A stretch of DNA of 23,801 nt from Avichristensenella sp031550095 (GTDB lineage: Bacteria > Bacillota > Clostridia > Christensenellales > Aristaeellaceae), in NCBI GenBank assembly GCA_031550095.1, contig JAVBOX010000126.1:1-23801 (forward strand), written 5' to 3'. Position numbers and translations under genes: made by a program. The notes beneath the pieces were generated by a model, which was not told the origin of the DNA, did no database searches, and saw only the letters and a program-made list of their open reading frames with translations. This document shows, piece after piece, positions 7,979-15,461 of the stretch. How positions within the stretch are numbered: position 1 is the stretch's first letter; every line of letters starts with the position of its first letter.

Positions 7979-8656
7979 ATGAAATGGTTTCTTTTGTTCT
8001 TTCTTACCCTCTCCATGATGTTCACCTTTTTCTCCGCCACAGCGGCCCAAGGGGAAGCGCCTCCTGGCGCGGCGCCTAATTCACAATCCATCATCCAGGA
8101 ACAAAACTGCAATTGGGAGCTCTCCGTGAAGGATTCTCAGGAGTATTTATATACAGAAGACAACGAGACCATCAAAAAAATCGTCACTATCGACTTGTCG
8201 GCCGCCAAAAAAAACGGTGCGGATTATTTGGGCAAATATACAGGAGAAGCGGTGATCACCGTCTTCAACGCGTTGGCCAATGAGGAAGATGCCTCACCGG
8301 TTCTCTTCGGCGGTCATACCGCGACCACAAAGAAATTTGACATCACATTCAATCTGCAGCCCATCGGCGATATACTCCTGCCCACCTGGGAGTTTTCAAG
8401 CATGCCCGATCGGGTTTTTGATGCGTACTCCACCCTCACATACGCCATCAAGCCCGATAAAGTCCGCGGCATTTTCGCTGATGCCCTTGATTTAATGGGA
8501 TTGGCCGCTACCCCTGGCAAAGACTTCGAGATTGGTGACGAACTTGGACTGCTCTATGTGGACGGCGGCTATATTCTGTTGTCCTTGACAAACCATTGGC
8601 AGGTTCCAGCGCCTTTTGTCGGAACCCTGATCGGTGTGCCTAGCGGCCGCAAATAG
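7979..8656 (+). CDS. unrecognised secreted protein
   Basis: I do not recognise this 225-residue protein. It starts with a clear signal peptide: MKWF, a run of Leu, Phe and Met, then a cleavage site near SATAA at about residue 22. A short Pro/Ala-rich linker follows (GEAPPGAAP). The mature part is mostly polar, with alternating beta-like stretches and a single Cys (in QNCNWELS), so a disulfide within one chain is not possible. No lipobox, anchor or enzyme motif is seen. The start is fixed by a strong AGAAAGGAG ribosome binding site and a good promoter upstream, so it is very likely a real gene. A small hairpin after the stop may end the transcript before the glutathione peroxidase gene. Confidence 0.75.
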   Translation: MKWFLLFFLTLSMMFTFFSATAAQGEAPPGAAPNSQSIIQEQNCNWELSVKDSQEYLYTEDNETIKKIVTIDLSAAKKNGADYLGKYTGEAVITVFNALANEEDASPVLFGGHTATTKKFDITFNLQPIGDILLPTWEFSSMPDRVFDAYSTLTYAIKPDKVRGIFADALDLMGLAATPGKDFEIGDELGLLYVDGGYILLSLTNHWQVPAPFVGTLIGVPSGRK

Positions 8657-8667
8657 ACCCTGCTATA

Positions 8668-8697
8668 AAACCACCCCGAATGTGGTTTACTTCTTTA
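8668..8697 (+). terminator. possible weak terminator after the 7979 gene
   Basis: AAACCAC (8668-8674) and GTGGTTT (8682-8688) form a perfect 7-bp stem, followed by ACTTCTTT. The stem is AT-rich at its base and the T-tract is broken, so termination would be partial. A second 6-bp hairpin, GACAGC/GCTGTC (8711-8727), lies between it and the next gene and has no T-tract. Confidence 0.35.
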
Positions 8698-8764
8698 GCG
8701 ATGTTGAAAAGACAGCTTCACGCTGTCATCAAAATGGCCATGATAAAGAAAAAGGAGGTATCCC

Positions 8765-9313
8765 ATGCCTTTGGATGAAATGAATCTATATGATTTTACC
8801 GTTCAGAATGGTGCGGGTGAGACCGTTCCCCTATCACAGTACGCGGGAAAGGTCCTGCTCATCGTCAATACGGCCACGAAATGCGGCCTCACGCCCCAGT
8901 ATGAAGCCTTGGAAGCCCTTTACAAGAAGCACAAGGATCAAGGTTTTGAAATCCTGGACTTTCCCTGCAATCAGTTTTTAAACCAGGCGCCCGGCACGGA
9001 TGAGGAGATTTCCTCCTTCTGTTCTCTGAACTATGGCACCACCTTTCCGCGCTTTCATAAGGTTGATGTCAATGGTAAGGACGCGGATCCCCTCTATGTC
9101 TTTCTGAAGGAGCAGCCCCTTCGTGAGATGGAGGACGAGGAGACAAAGGGATTCCTCCAAAAGCTCAGTTCCTTGGGCCAGAAGGTAATGGGCAACGAAA
9201 TCAAATGGAACTTCACCAAGTTTCTTGTCAATCGGGAGGGCCATGTAGTCGCCCGTTTCGCCCCCGTGCGCAAGCCAGAGGAGCTCGATAAGGAAATAGA
9301 GAAGCTTCTGTAA
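8765..9313 (+). CDS. glutathione peroxidase-family thiol peroxidase (Cys type)
   Basis: A cytoplasmic peroxidase of 182 residues that reduces hydroperoxides; bacterial Cys-type members generally use thioredoxin rather than glutathione. The family tetrad is visible: C40 in NTATKCGLTPQY, Q74 in FLNQAPG, and W148-N149 in WNFTKFLV, plus the CNQF signature. The active-site codon is TGC, so this is a cysteine and not a selenocysteine form. An almost ideal AAGGAGG ribosome binding site sits before the ATG. No signal peptide is seen. It is probably transcribed alone or by read-through from the 7979 gene, and ends at a strong hairpin. In a strict anaerobe it would defend against traces of oxygen or peroxide. 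Confidence 0.9.
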   Translation: MPLDEMNLYDFTVQNGAGETVPLSQYAGKVLLIVNTATKCGLTPQYEALEALYKKHKDQGFEILDFPCNQFLNQAPGTDEEISSFCSLNYGTTFPRFHKVDVNGKDADPLYVFLKEQPLREMEDEETKGFLQKLSSLGQKVMGNEIKWNFTKFLVNREGHVVARFAPVRKPEELDKEIEKLL

Positions 9314-9329
9314 AGCCAAAGAACCCGCC

Positions 9330-9385
9330 AGAGCCGCGCTTTTGCCGTAACCCCGCCCATGGGAAACGGTCTGCGCGGCTCTTTT
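9330..9385. terminator. terminator between gpx and the convergent operon
   Basis: AGAGCCGCGC (9330-9339) and GCGCGGCTCT (9373-9382) form a perfect 10-bp stem, with inner pairing CCGT/ACGG in the loop. On the + strand it is followed by TTTT (9382-9385), so it fits a terminator for the peroxidase gene. On the - strand the following bases are G-rich, so its action on the leucine dehydrogenase operon is less certain. Confidence 0.6.
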
Positions 9386-9421
9386 CAGATGGCACGGTTC
9401 GGCCATTCCCATCTTTATCGC

Positions 9422-10471
9422 CTATGCTTTCGCTTTCCCAGCCCGAATGATCTCCATGGCGTATGTCTCCGCAGCCAGATACGTGGAAATGCCCCGGGTT
9501 TCCGCCATGTTGAGAATGAGGGTCGTGGTCTGGTAGATCCGATCCACTTTTTTATTGATGGACTCGGGATCGAAATCCCTGGTGGTAATCTCCTCGGCAC
9601 AGTTGATGATGCCGCCCGCGTTGACGATGAAATCCGGCAGGTACAAAATATCCCGATCCATCAGGGCCTGTCCCGCGTCCTGATCCACCAAAACGTTGTT
9701 GGCGCCGCCGCAGACCATCCGGCAGTTCAGCCCGGGGATATTGTCCACATTCAGCACAGCCCCCAAGGCGCAGGGGGAAAACACATCGCAAGGGGTTACG
9801 AGAATTTCTTCCCCGCCCAGGGCTTCCGCTCCAAAGGCTTCCACCGCCCGGCGAACCGCTCCAGGGTTGATGTCATAGACCTTCAGTGAGGCCCCCGCCT
9901 GATGGAGCAAATCGCAAAGGGCATAACCGACGCTGCCCACCCCTTGCACCGCCACCATGAGACCGGAGAGCTCGTCCGTGCCAAACTTCGCCTTGGCTCC
10001 TGCCCGCATTCCCTGGAAAATGCCCCTAGCCGTAAAGGGCGAAGGGTTTCCGCTGAGGGCGGGGGTGCCCGTCACATAGGGTGTGACCTCCTGTATATGC
10101 ATGATGTCCGTTGTATTGGTGTTCACATCCTCGGCCGTATAGTAGATGCCGCCCAGGGAGTTCACCAGACGGCCATAGGCATGGAACAGCTCCCGGCTTT
10201 TCAGCTTGGCGGGATCGCCCAGAATTACCGCCTTCCCGCCTCCAAGGGGAAGTCCGGCAGCCGCGTTTTTCAGGCTCATTCCCCGGGAAAGGCGGAGCAC
10301 ATCATACAGGGCGTCGTCCTCCGTGGCATAATTCCAAAACCTTGTGCCGCCGACAGCCGGGCCCAGGGTCGTATCGTGAACGGCAATGATCGCCCGCAAG
10401 CCCGTTTGCTCATCCCTTCCAAGCAGAACTTTCTCGTGTCCATACTTCTCCATTTCAGCCAGGTTTTTCAT
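9422..10471 (-). CDS. leucine dehydrogenase-family amino acid dehydrogenase
   Basis: NAD-dependent deamination of branched-chain amino acids to 2-oxoacids, reversible. The 349 residues match the Leu/Phe/Val dehydrogenase branch of the Glu dehydrogenase superfamily in length and motifs: catalytic Lys K80 in GLPLGGGKAV, catalytic Asp D115 in YTAEDVNT, and a Rossmann GxGxxG at 177-182 (GVGSVG). An AAAGGAGG ribosome binding site precedes the ATG. It is the last gene of the ptb-buk-VOR operon, 15 bp after the gamma subunit, so its likely job is to supply 2-oxoisocaproate, 2-oxoisovalerate and 2-oxo-3-methylvalerate to the oxidoreductase. Phenylalanine or valine dehydrogenase specificity cannot be ruled out from sequence, but the operon favours branched-chain substrates. 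Confidence 0.85.
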   Translation of the reverse strand: MKNLAEMEKYGHEKVLLGRDEQTGLRAIIAVHDTTLGPAVGGTRFWNYATEDDALYDVLRLSRGMSLKNAAAGLPLGGGKAVILGDPAKLKSRELFHAYGRLVNSLGGIYYTAEDVNTNTTDIMHIQEVTPYVTGTPALSGNPSPFTARGIFQGMRAGAKAKFGTDELSGLMVAVQGVGSVGYALCDLLHQAGASLKVYDINPGAVRRAVEAFGAEALGGEEILVTPCDVFSPCALGAVLNVDNIPGLNCRMVCGGANNVLVDQDAGQALMDRDILYLPDFIVNAGGIINCAEEITTRDFDPESINKKVDRIYQTTTLILNMAETRGISTYLAAETYAMEIIRAGKAKA

Positions 10472-10486
10472 GTGTGTCCTCCTTTT

Positions 10487-11029
10487 TTATGCTGTAACGT
10501 ATGCGGCTCCAACCCGCAGCGCCTTCATGTTTTGGGACAGCAGATCGGCGTGCTTTTCAGGCACACACCGAATCAGGGCGCTCTTCAGGGTCTCCATGGT
10601 GGTAAAACCGGTTGCCTTCAAAAGGGCTCCCAGCATGATCATGTTGGATATGCCGGAAAGGCGCTCTTCCGTCGCTATCTTAGCGGCCGGGATGGCGATC
10701 AGGGGTATACCTACAGGCGCAGCGTTCATATCCACCAGAGAGCCGTCCACCAAGGCAAGGCCATCAGGGGCCAAAGCGCCTATGAACTTAAGGAAAGATG
10801 GAGTGTTCATGGCCAGCAACACGTCCGGCTCGGCAATCAAGGGTGAACCGATGGGCTGATCAGAAATACAGACGCCGCAGTTCGCCGTGCCGCCACGCAT
10901 TTCAGGTCCATAGGAAGGCAGCCAGGAAACGTGGCGGCCATCCAGCATGCCCGCATAAGCAATCACTTTTCCGGCAAAGAGCACGCCCTGTCCGCCAAAG
11001 CCCGCGATGAGGATGGATAGGTTTTTCAC
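10487..11029 (-). CDS. 2-oxoacid:ferredoxin oxidoreductase, gamma subunit (VOR-like)
   Basis: A 180-residue gamma subunit of the pyruvate/ketoisovalerate oxidoreductase family, which helps bind CoA and completes the four-subunit enzyme. The N-terminal glycine-rich block GFGGQG (10-15) and the SYGPEMRGG segment are typical. It starts with GTG: the start overlaps the beta-subunit stop by four bases (GTGA), and a GAAGGAGG ribosome binding site lies inside the end of the beta gene, which points to translational coupling. There is no iron-sulfur motif; the clusters are on the separate 73-residue subunit. Leucine dehydrogenase follows 15 bp later. Confidence 0.85.
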   Translation of the reverse strand: MKNLSILIAGFGGQGVLFAGKVIAYAGMLDGRHVSWLPSYGPEMRGGTANCGVCISDQPIGSPLIAEPDVLLAMNTPSFLKFIGALAPDGLALVDGSLVDMNAAPVGIPLIAIPAAKIATEERLSGISNMIMLGALLKATGFTTMETLKSALIRCVPEKHADLLSQNMKALRVGAAYVTA

Positions 11030-11781
11030 GGATGAGCCTCCTTCCCGGCGATGTCCTTATACACACCTAATGGGTAGTGGGGGATCATGTTGTCCTTGAG
11101 CCAATCCATGGCCTGAATGGGGGAAAGATTCCAGTTGGTGGGGCAGGTGGATAAGATCTCCACAAGGCTGAAGCCCCTGCGGGTGATCTGGTACTCAAAT
11201 GCCTTTCTGATGGCTTGTTTCGTCCTGCGGATGTTGGGAACCGTATGGACGGAAACCCGTTCCAGATAGGCAACCCCGTCCAGGGCAGCCAGCATCTCGG
11301 AAACCCGAATGGGAAAGCCGGCCGTTACCGTGTCCCGGCCATAGGGGGCTGTCTGAGCGATTTGCCCGGGCAAGGTGGTGGGAGCCATTTGCCCCCCGGT
11401 CATGCCGTAGATGGCGTTATTCACAAAAATGATGGTGATATTCTCGCCGCGGGTGGCGGCATGAATGGTTTCCGCGGTACCAATGGCCGCAAGATCCCCA
11501 TCCCCTTGGTATGTAAAGATGACGGTCTCCGGCAAAGCCCGGCGAAGGCCGGTGGCCACGGCTGGTGCGCGCCCGTGAGGCGCTTGAATCATGTCGAAGG
11601 TAAAGGAATCATAGGCGAACACGGCACATCCCACGGGGGCGACGCCCACCGTCCTGCCCTCCACGCCCAGTTCCATGATGCTCTCCGCCACCAGCTTATG
11701 GATGATGCCATGGGTGCAGCCCGGGCAAAAGCTCAGAGGGATATCCGAAAGCCCTTTCGTTTTTTCATAGACCATCTTCAT
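11026..11781 (-). CDS. 2-oxoacid:ferredoxin oxidoreductase, beta subunit (TPP-binding)
   Basis: The thiamine-diphosphate-binding subunit, 251 residues. FCPGCTHG (C19, C22) near the start and the TPP/Mg motif from GDGD (93-96) to NN (121-122) are clear. With the alpha subunit it decarboxylates a 2-oxoacid, passes electrons to ferredoxin and makes acyl-CoA. The gene overlaps the alpha gene by 17 bp and has its own GGAGGTG ribosome binding site seven bases before the ATG at 11781. By sequence alone it could serve 2-oxoglutarate or branched-chain 2-oxoacids; genes of this four-subunit layout occur for both. The neighbours (leucine dehydrogenase, Ptb, Buk) favour branched-chain substrates. Confidence 0.85.
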   Translation of the reverse strand: MKMVYEKTKGLSDIPLSFCPGCTHGIIHKLVAESIMELGVEGRTVGVAPVGCAVFAYDSFTFDMIQAPHGRAPAVATGLRRALPETVIFTYQGDGDLAAIGTAETIHAATRGENITIIFVNNAIYGMTGGQMAPTTLPGQIAQTAPYGRDTVTAGFPIRVSEMLAALDGVAYLERVSVHTVPNIRRTKQAIRKAFEYQITRRGFSLVEILSTCPTNWNLSPIQAMDWLKDNMIPHYPLGVYKDIAGKEAHP

Positions 11782-12832
11782 CGCATATCACCTCCATGAT
11801 CCTTTTATGGATCTCCGACGGCGTGGGTACCATGCCGCCGGATCTACCATAAAAATCCACAGGTCTTCGGCATTGTACCGCTAGGCGGACATCGTCCACC
11901 ATCTGGCCCATGTTCATTTCCACCACCATAAAACACCGGGCGGTTTTCGCGATATCCACATAATCATTCTTTGGGAAAGGCCAAAGGGTAATGGGGCGAA
12001 TCAGTCCCGCCCGGACGCCGTCCGCTCTAGCCTTATCCACAGCGCTTTTCGCGATTCTGGCTGTAGCGCCAAAGGCGGTCAGCACGATATCCGCGTCCTC
12101 CGTGCGGTAGCGCTCCGCATGGGCTTCCTCCCGTTCAATTTGCGCATATCGGGCATAGCGAGCGATGAGCAGCGGCTCCAGGCGCTCGGGATCAATATGG
12201 AGGGAGTTGATCACATTGTGGGGCCGCGCGTTGCCATGGCCCGTGAGGGCCCAGGGCTTTTCAATCTTCTTAGGAGCACCCTCCGACAGGATGACCGGCT
12301 CCATCATCTGCCCCAGCAGACCGTCCGCTAGGATCATCGCCGGCATACGGTACCGATCCGCCAGATCAAAGGCCAGGCTTGTTAGATCCACCATGTCCTG
12401 AACGCTGGCGGGAGCCAGCACCAGAATGTGAAAGTCCCCATGGCCCATGGCCTTGGTCGCCTGAAAATAATCTCCTTGAGAGGGGCGAATCCCTCCCAGG
12501 CCAGGCCCGGCCCGCTGCACATTGACGATCACGCAGGGCAGATCCGATCCAGCAATATACGAAATGGCTTCCGTCTTAAGGGAAATTCCCGGGGATGAAG
12601 AGGATGTCATGGTCCGAACCCCCGCGGCGGCAGCGCCCATCACCATGTTTGCCGCAGCGATCTCCGACTCCGCCTGAAGGTATACTCCATTCACCTTGGG
12701 CATTTGCTTGGCCATGTACGCATTGATTTCCGTTTGGGGCGTGATGGGGTAGCCGAAGAAATGACGGCAACCCGCCCGAATGGCCGACTCCGCCAGCGCT
12801 TCGTTACCTTTCATCAGCACGCGCTCGCTCAT
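11765..12832 (-). CDS. vorB: 2-oxoacid:ferredoxin oxidoreductase, alpha subunit VorB (3-methyl-2-oxobutanoate type)
   Basis: The 355-residue alpha subunit (pyrimidine-binding TPP domain plus C-terminal transketolase-like domain). Family marks are GYPITPQTE (27-35), SSSSPGISLK and the GGIRPSQGDY segment. The frame is open upstream to 13018, but that extension overlaps the ferredoxin gene; the ATG at 12832 has a GGAAGGAGG site before it and a start/stop overlap (ATGA) with the ferredoxin gene, so the start is well supported. It resembles subunits annotated as VorB, and the operon supports isovalerate/isobutyrate-type chemistry. A 2-oxoglutarate enzyme is the main alternative. Confidence 0.85.
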   Translation of the reverse strand: MSERVLMKGNEALAESAIRAGCRHFFGYPITPQTEINAYMAKQMPKVNGVYLQAESEIAAANMVMGAAAAGVRTMTSSSSPGISLKTEAISYIAGSDLPCVIVNVQRAGPGLGGIRPSQGDYFQATKAMGHGDFHILVLAPASVQDMVDLTSLAFDLADRYRMPAMILADGLLGQMMEPVILSEGAPKKIEKPWALTGHGNARPHNVINSLHIDPERLEPLLIARYARYAQIEREEAHAERYRTEDADIVLTAFGATARIAKSAVDKARADGVRAGLIRPITLWPFPKNDYVDIAKTARCFMVVEMNMGQMVDDVRLAVQCRRPVDFYGRSGGMVPTPSEIHKRIMEVICDEDGL

Positions 12833-13050
12833 GGGGCATCCTCCTTCCAGACGGTGATGGCGCTGTCGGGGCAAATCGTGGCGCACATCGCGCAGGCAAC
12901 GCACAGCTCCATATCCAAAACAATGGACGGATGATAGCCTTTTGGGGTCAGTATGGTTTGATCCAAACCAAGAATCTTTTTTGGGCATGCCACTGTGCAT
13001 AAACCGCATCCTTTGCAAGCGCTGAGGTCAATTTTTACCATGTTTGCCAT
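12829..13050 (-). CDS. ferredoxin-like delta subunit of the 2-oxoacid oxidoreductase, 2x[4Fe-4S]
   Basis: A small protein of 73 residues with two CxxCxxCxxxCP motifs (CKGCGLCTVACP and CVACAMCATICP), one for each [4Fe-4S] cluster. It carries electrons from the TPP site to free ferredoxin. The first ATG (13050) is preferred because an AAGGAGG site lies the right distance before it; an in-frame ATG at 13041 is possible. Its stop overlaps the alpha start by four bases. The separate delta gene placed first among the VOR genes is the usual layout of four-subunit enzymes. Confidence 0.9.
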   Translation of the reverse strand: MANMVKIDLSACKGCGLCTVACPKKILGLDQTILTPKGYHPSIVLDMELCVACAMCATICPDSAITVWKEDAP

Positions 13051-13095
13051 GCCGCTTCCTCCTTGCCGCGCTGCGATGTCCTCCCCTTCCGGGGT

Positions 13096-14175
13096 TCAAT
13101 AGGCCTTTGCCTTTTCCTGGCCGGTCAGCACCCGAATGGCGCCCCGAGCCAAGGCTTGCATTTCCATTTCACCGGGAAAGCAAAGCACCGGCCCAAAGGC
13201 CGCGGAATACCGCTTGATTTCCGCCACAAAGCGGGAGGAGTTGGCTAACCCGCCCGTGAGCAAAACCGCGTCCACACGCCCTTCCAGGGCCGCTGCCATC
13301 CCGCCGATTTCCTTGCCGATCTGATAGGCCATCGCATCCAGCACTTGTATGGCAAGCGGGTCGCCATCCCTGGCCATTTTTTCCGCCGCGATCATGTCAT
13401 TGGTTCCCAAATAGGCCATCATGCCGCCCCGCTTTTGCACCATGGTCAGAATCTCTTCTTTTTTGTAACGACCTGAGAAGCACATTTCCGCAAAAGATGA
13501 CAAGGGCACCCCGCCGCTTCGCTCCACGGAAAAAGGTCCTTCACCAAACAAAGCGTCATTCACATCGATGACTCGGCCATAGCGATGGGCACCTACAGAG
13601 ATACCGCCGCCCATATGCGCCACGATGAAGCGGGCGTCCTCGTACCGGATGCCAAGCGCTTCCGCGCAGTTTCTGGCCACCGCCTTGGTGTTCAGCGCGT
13701 GAAAAAGGCTGCGGCGGGAAATGCCCGGCAAGCCGGAAAAGCGGGCGCGAGGCTCCAGTTCATCCACGGCCACCGGATCGACGATGAAGGCCGGCTTGCC
13801 ATACTGTTCCGCAATTTCCACCGCCACAATGGCGCCAAGAGAAGACGCGTGGGAGGCGGCAAAACCCGTCCGCAGATCCTGGAGCATCTTTTCATTGATC
13901 TGGTAGGTTCCCGATTCCATAGGCCGAAGCAGCCCGCCGCGACCCACCACGGCGTCCAGCATATAGGGGTCGAAACGGCGCTCCTCCAGAAACCCCAGGA
14001 TCAAACCGACACGATATTCTTTTTGCTCCATGATCCCGCCGAAGGACGCAAGCTCTCCCGGCTCATGCCGTATTTTTTTCTCAGCAAGGAGGCCGTCTCC
14101 CTCGTAAAGCGCAACCTTTGTGGTGGTTGAGCCGGGGTTGATGGCAAGAATATTGAGGGATGAGGGTTGGGACAT
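13096..14175 (-). CDS. buk: butyrate kinase / branched-chain acid kinase
   Basis: Converts acyl-phosphate and ADP to the free acid and ATP, the energy-yielding step of the operon. It has 359 residues, the usual size for the family. ASKHA-fold phosphate motifs are present: NPGSTTTK (13-20), the AHMGGGIS block and the LTGGLANS segment. The frame is open to 14193, but the ATG at 14175 (MSQPSSLN) has an AAGGAGG site six bases upstream and matches family starts. It lies 60 bp after ptb and 45 bp before the ferredoxin subunit, with no terminator in either gap. With VOR and leucine dehydrogenase beside it, the in vivo substrates are probably isobutyryl-, isovaleryl- and 2-methylbutyryl-phosphate, although straight-chain butyrate remains possible. 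Confidence 0.9.
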   Translation of the reverse strand: MSQPSSLNILAINPGSTTTKVALYEGDGLLAEKKIRHEPGELASFGGIMEQKEYRVGLILGFLEERRFDPYMLDAVVGRGGLLRPMESGTYQINEKMLQDLRTGFAASHASSLGAIVAVEIAEQYGKPAFIVDPVAVDELEPRARFSGLPGISRRSLFHALNTKAVARNCAEALGIRYEDARFIVAHMGGGISVGAHRYGRVIDVNDALFGEGPFSVERSGGVPLSSFAEMCFSGRYKKEEILTMVQKRGGMMAYLGTNDMIAAEKMARDGDPLAIQVLDAMAYQIGKEIGGMAAALEGRVDAVLLTGGLANSSRFVAEIKRYSAAFGPVLCFPGEMEMQALARGAIRVLTGQEKAKAY

Positions 14176-14235
14176 GAACGTCCTCCTTATCAAGGCGTTT
14201 TTCCCTGGATCCTGTTCGGACAGAGAGCTCCGCCG

Positions 14236-15135
14236 CTATTCCGCGCTCCCAATCGTCGCCCCACAGGCAATGGAATAGAGCTTGCTCTGCTCGGAATCAG
14301 CCCGGGAAGCGAGAACAATGGGGGCTGCGGCGCCAATGACAAGACCGCCAAACAGGCAGCCGCCAGCAAAGGTGAAGACCTTCAGGGCGCTGTTGGCCGC
14401 CTCAATGGTATGAAACAATAGAATGTCTGCTTGGCCAGCCACCTCGGACCCGATGCCCTTGTGAAGGGCCGCTTCCCTGGACAAGGCCAAGTCCATGGCC
14501 AGAGGGCCGTCAACGACGCAACCGGGTATCTGCCCACGCTGATTCATGACGGTCAACAAGGCTGCCTCCAGGGTCGCGGGCATATCCGGGTTGATCTTCT
14601 CCACAGCCGCCAGCACTGCCACGCGGGGGATCTCAATGCCAAAGCGTTTCGCCACGAAAACAGCGTTTTGAATGAGCTTGACCTTTGTCCCAAGATCCGG
14701 CGCCAGCACCATAGCCCCATCGGTGAGGAAGAGCGTTCGATCCAGAAGGGGGGAATGAACCACTGCCACATGGGAAAGGATGCCCTCTCCTCGGAGGCCA
14801 TTCTCCTTATCAAGCACCGCCTTCAAGAGCGTGGACGTTTGCAAAAGGCCCTTCACCAGCATGTGGGCCTTTCCACACCGCACAAGCCCGGCGGCCGCTT
14901 TGGCGGCCTCTGCCTCAGAATGGGCAGGGACGACGGTGAAAGGCCCTATGGATATCCTCGCTTCCTCAGCGGCAGCCTGGATGGCTTCAGGATTTCCGCA
15001 GAGGATTGGCGTGGCGATGCCGCGGGCAGCCGCCTCCACCACCGTGCGCAGGACAGACGGATCCTCAGCAGCCGCGACAGCCGCTATTTTCGGCACGGAT
15101 GGTTTTTGCCGCGCCAGCAGAGTTTCAAAATCCAT
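14236..15135 (-). CDS. ptb: phosphate butyryltransferase
   Basis: Exchanges CoA for phosphate on butyryl-CoA or branched acyl-CoA. It has 299 residues, as expected for Ptb and shorter than phosphate acetyltransferase. The GKAHMLVKG block near the middle of the first half, the LTDGAMVLAPDL stretch and the C-terminal LFGGLVIGAAAPIVLASRAD region are typical. The start at 15135 follows a CAGGAGTG ribosome binding site; an upstream in-frame extension to 15204 runs through the promoter and is rejected. It is the first gene of the seven-gene operon, with a good promoter about 40 bp upstream. Confidence 0.9.
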   Translation of the reverse strand: MDFETLLARQKPSVPKIAAVAAAEDPSVLRTVVEAAARGIATPILCGNPEAIQAAAEEARISIGPFTVVPAHSEAEAAKAAAGLVRCGKAHMLVKGLLQTSTLLKAVLDKENGLRGEGILSHVAVVHSPLLDRTLFLTDGAMVLAPDLGTKVKLIQNAVFVAKRFGIEIPRVAVLAAVEKINPDMPATLEAALLTVMNQRGQIPGCVVDGPLAMDLALSREAALHKGIGSEVAGQADILLFHTIEAANSALKVFTFAGGCLFGGLVIGAAAPIVLASRADSEQSKLYSIACGATIGSAE

Positions 15136-15174
15136 ACGCCCACTCCTGTCTATAAACGACATTTCTTCAATGAA

Positions 15175-15204
15175 ATTATAACATTTTTTCATACACTTTC
15201 GCAA
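15175..15204 (-). promoter_or_regulatory. promoter of the ptb-buk-VOR-leucine dehydrogenase operon
   Basis: On the - strand TTGCGA (15204-15199), an 18-bp spacer and a perfect TATAAT (15180-15175) lie about 40 bp before the ptb start. I looked for a sigma-54 -24/-12 pair, as used by some branched-chain keto acid operons (BkdR type), and found none in this region. Confidence 0.6.
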
Positions 15205-15332
15205 AGGAAACGTGTTATCGAAAATGGAACAATTATGGCGCGAATGTGTCAGCGGAAGGCGTTTCCCCAGCGTTTAACGATTATTCCAGTTATATCGTCC
15301 AAATAGGCGCCGATGGATGCAAAATTAAAAGC

Positions 15333-15367
15333 GCCATATGGCAAATCTCTCTGGAAATTGGTATCAT
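15333..15367 (+). promoter_or_regulatory. possible extended -10 promoter and palindrome for the epimerase gene
   Basis: TATCAT (15362-15367) is preceded by TGG, giving an extended -10 box (TGnTATAAT-like). The -35 region is poor. A perfect 10-bp palindrome, GCCATATGGC (15333-15342), overlaps the place of the -35 box and could be an operator. The stretch 15205-15461 has no gene of its own; the open frame through it is an upstream extension of the epimerase gene. Confidence 0.35.
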
Positions 15368-15461
15368 AGGGGGACAAGAAACCTTTTCCCCGCGCCGGAG
15401 ACCCAATGGACATCCCTCTTACAGGCCCAGCCGGAGCAATATCTATGGAGGAGGCAAACGA

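Noticed and set aside
8882..8884. Possible selenocysteine in the glutathione peroxidase
   Set aside because: The active-site codon is TGC (Cys), so no recoding is needed.
9902..10846. 314-codon + strand open frame
   Set aside because: It spans the antisense of leucine dehydrogenase and the gamma subunit, crosses their junction and shows no family features or ribosome binding site.
12833..13018. N-terminal extension of VorB
   Set aside because: It overlaps the ferredoxin subunit gene in another frame; the ATG at 12832 has the ribosome binding site and the ATGA overlap.
15136..15260. Sigma-54 promoter for the branched-chain operon (BkdR-like control)
   Set aside because: No TGGCAC-N5-TTGC-like pair is present; a sigma-A TATAAT box explains the start.
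14431..15306. 291-codon + strand open frame
   Set aside because: It is antisense to ptb and runs through the ptb promoter region; the composition is typical of a shadow frame.
15205..15461. Riboswitch or long structured leader before the epimerase gene
   Set aside because: Only a 10-bp palindrome and a weak promoter are visible; no conserved riboswitch core was recognised.
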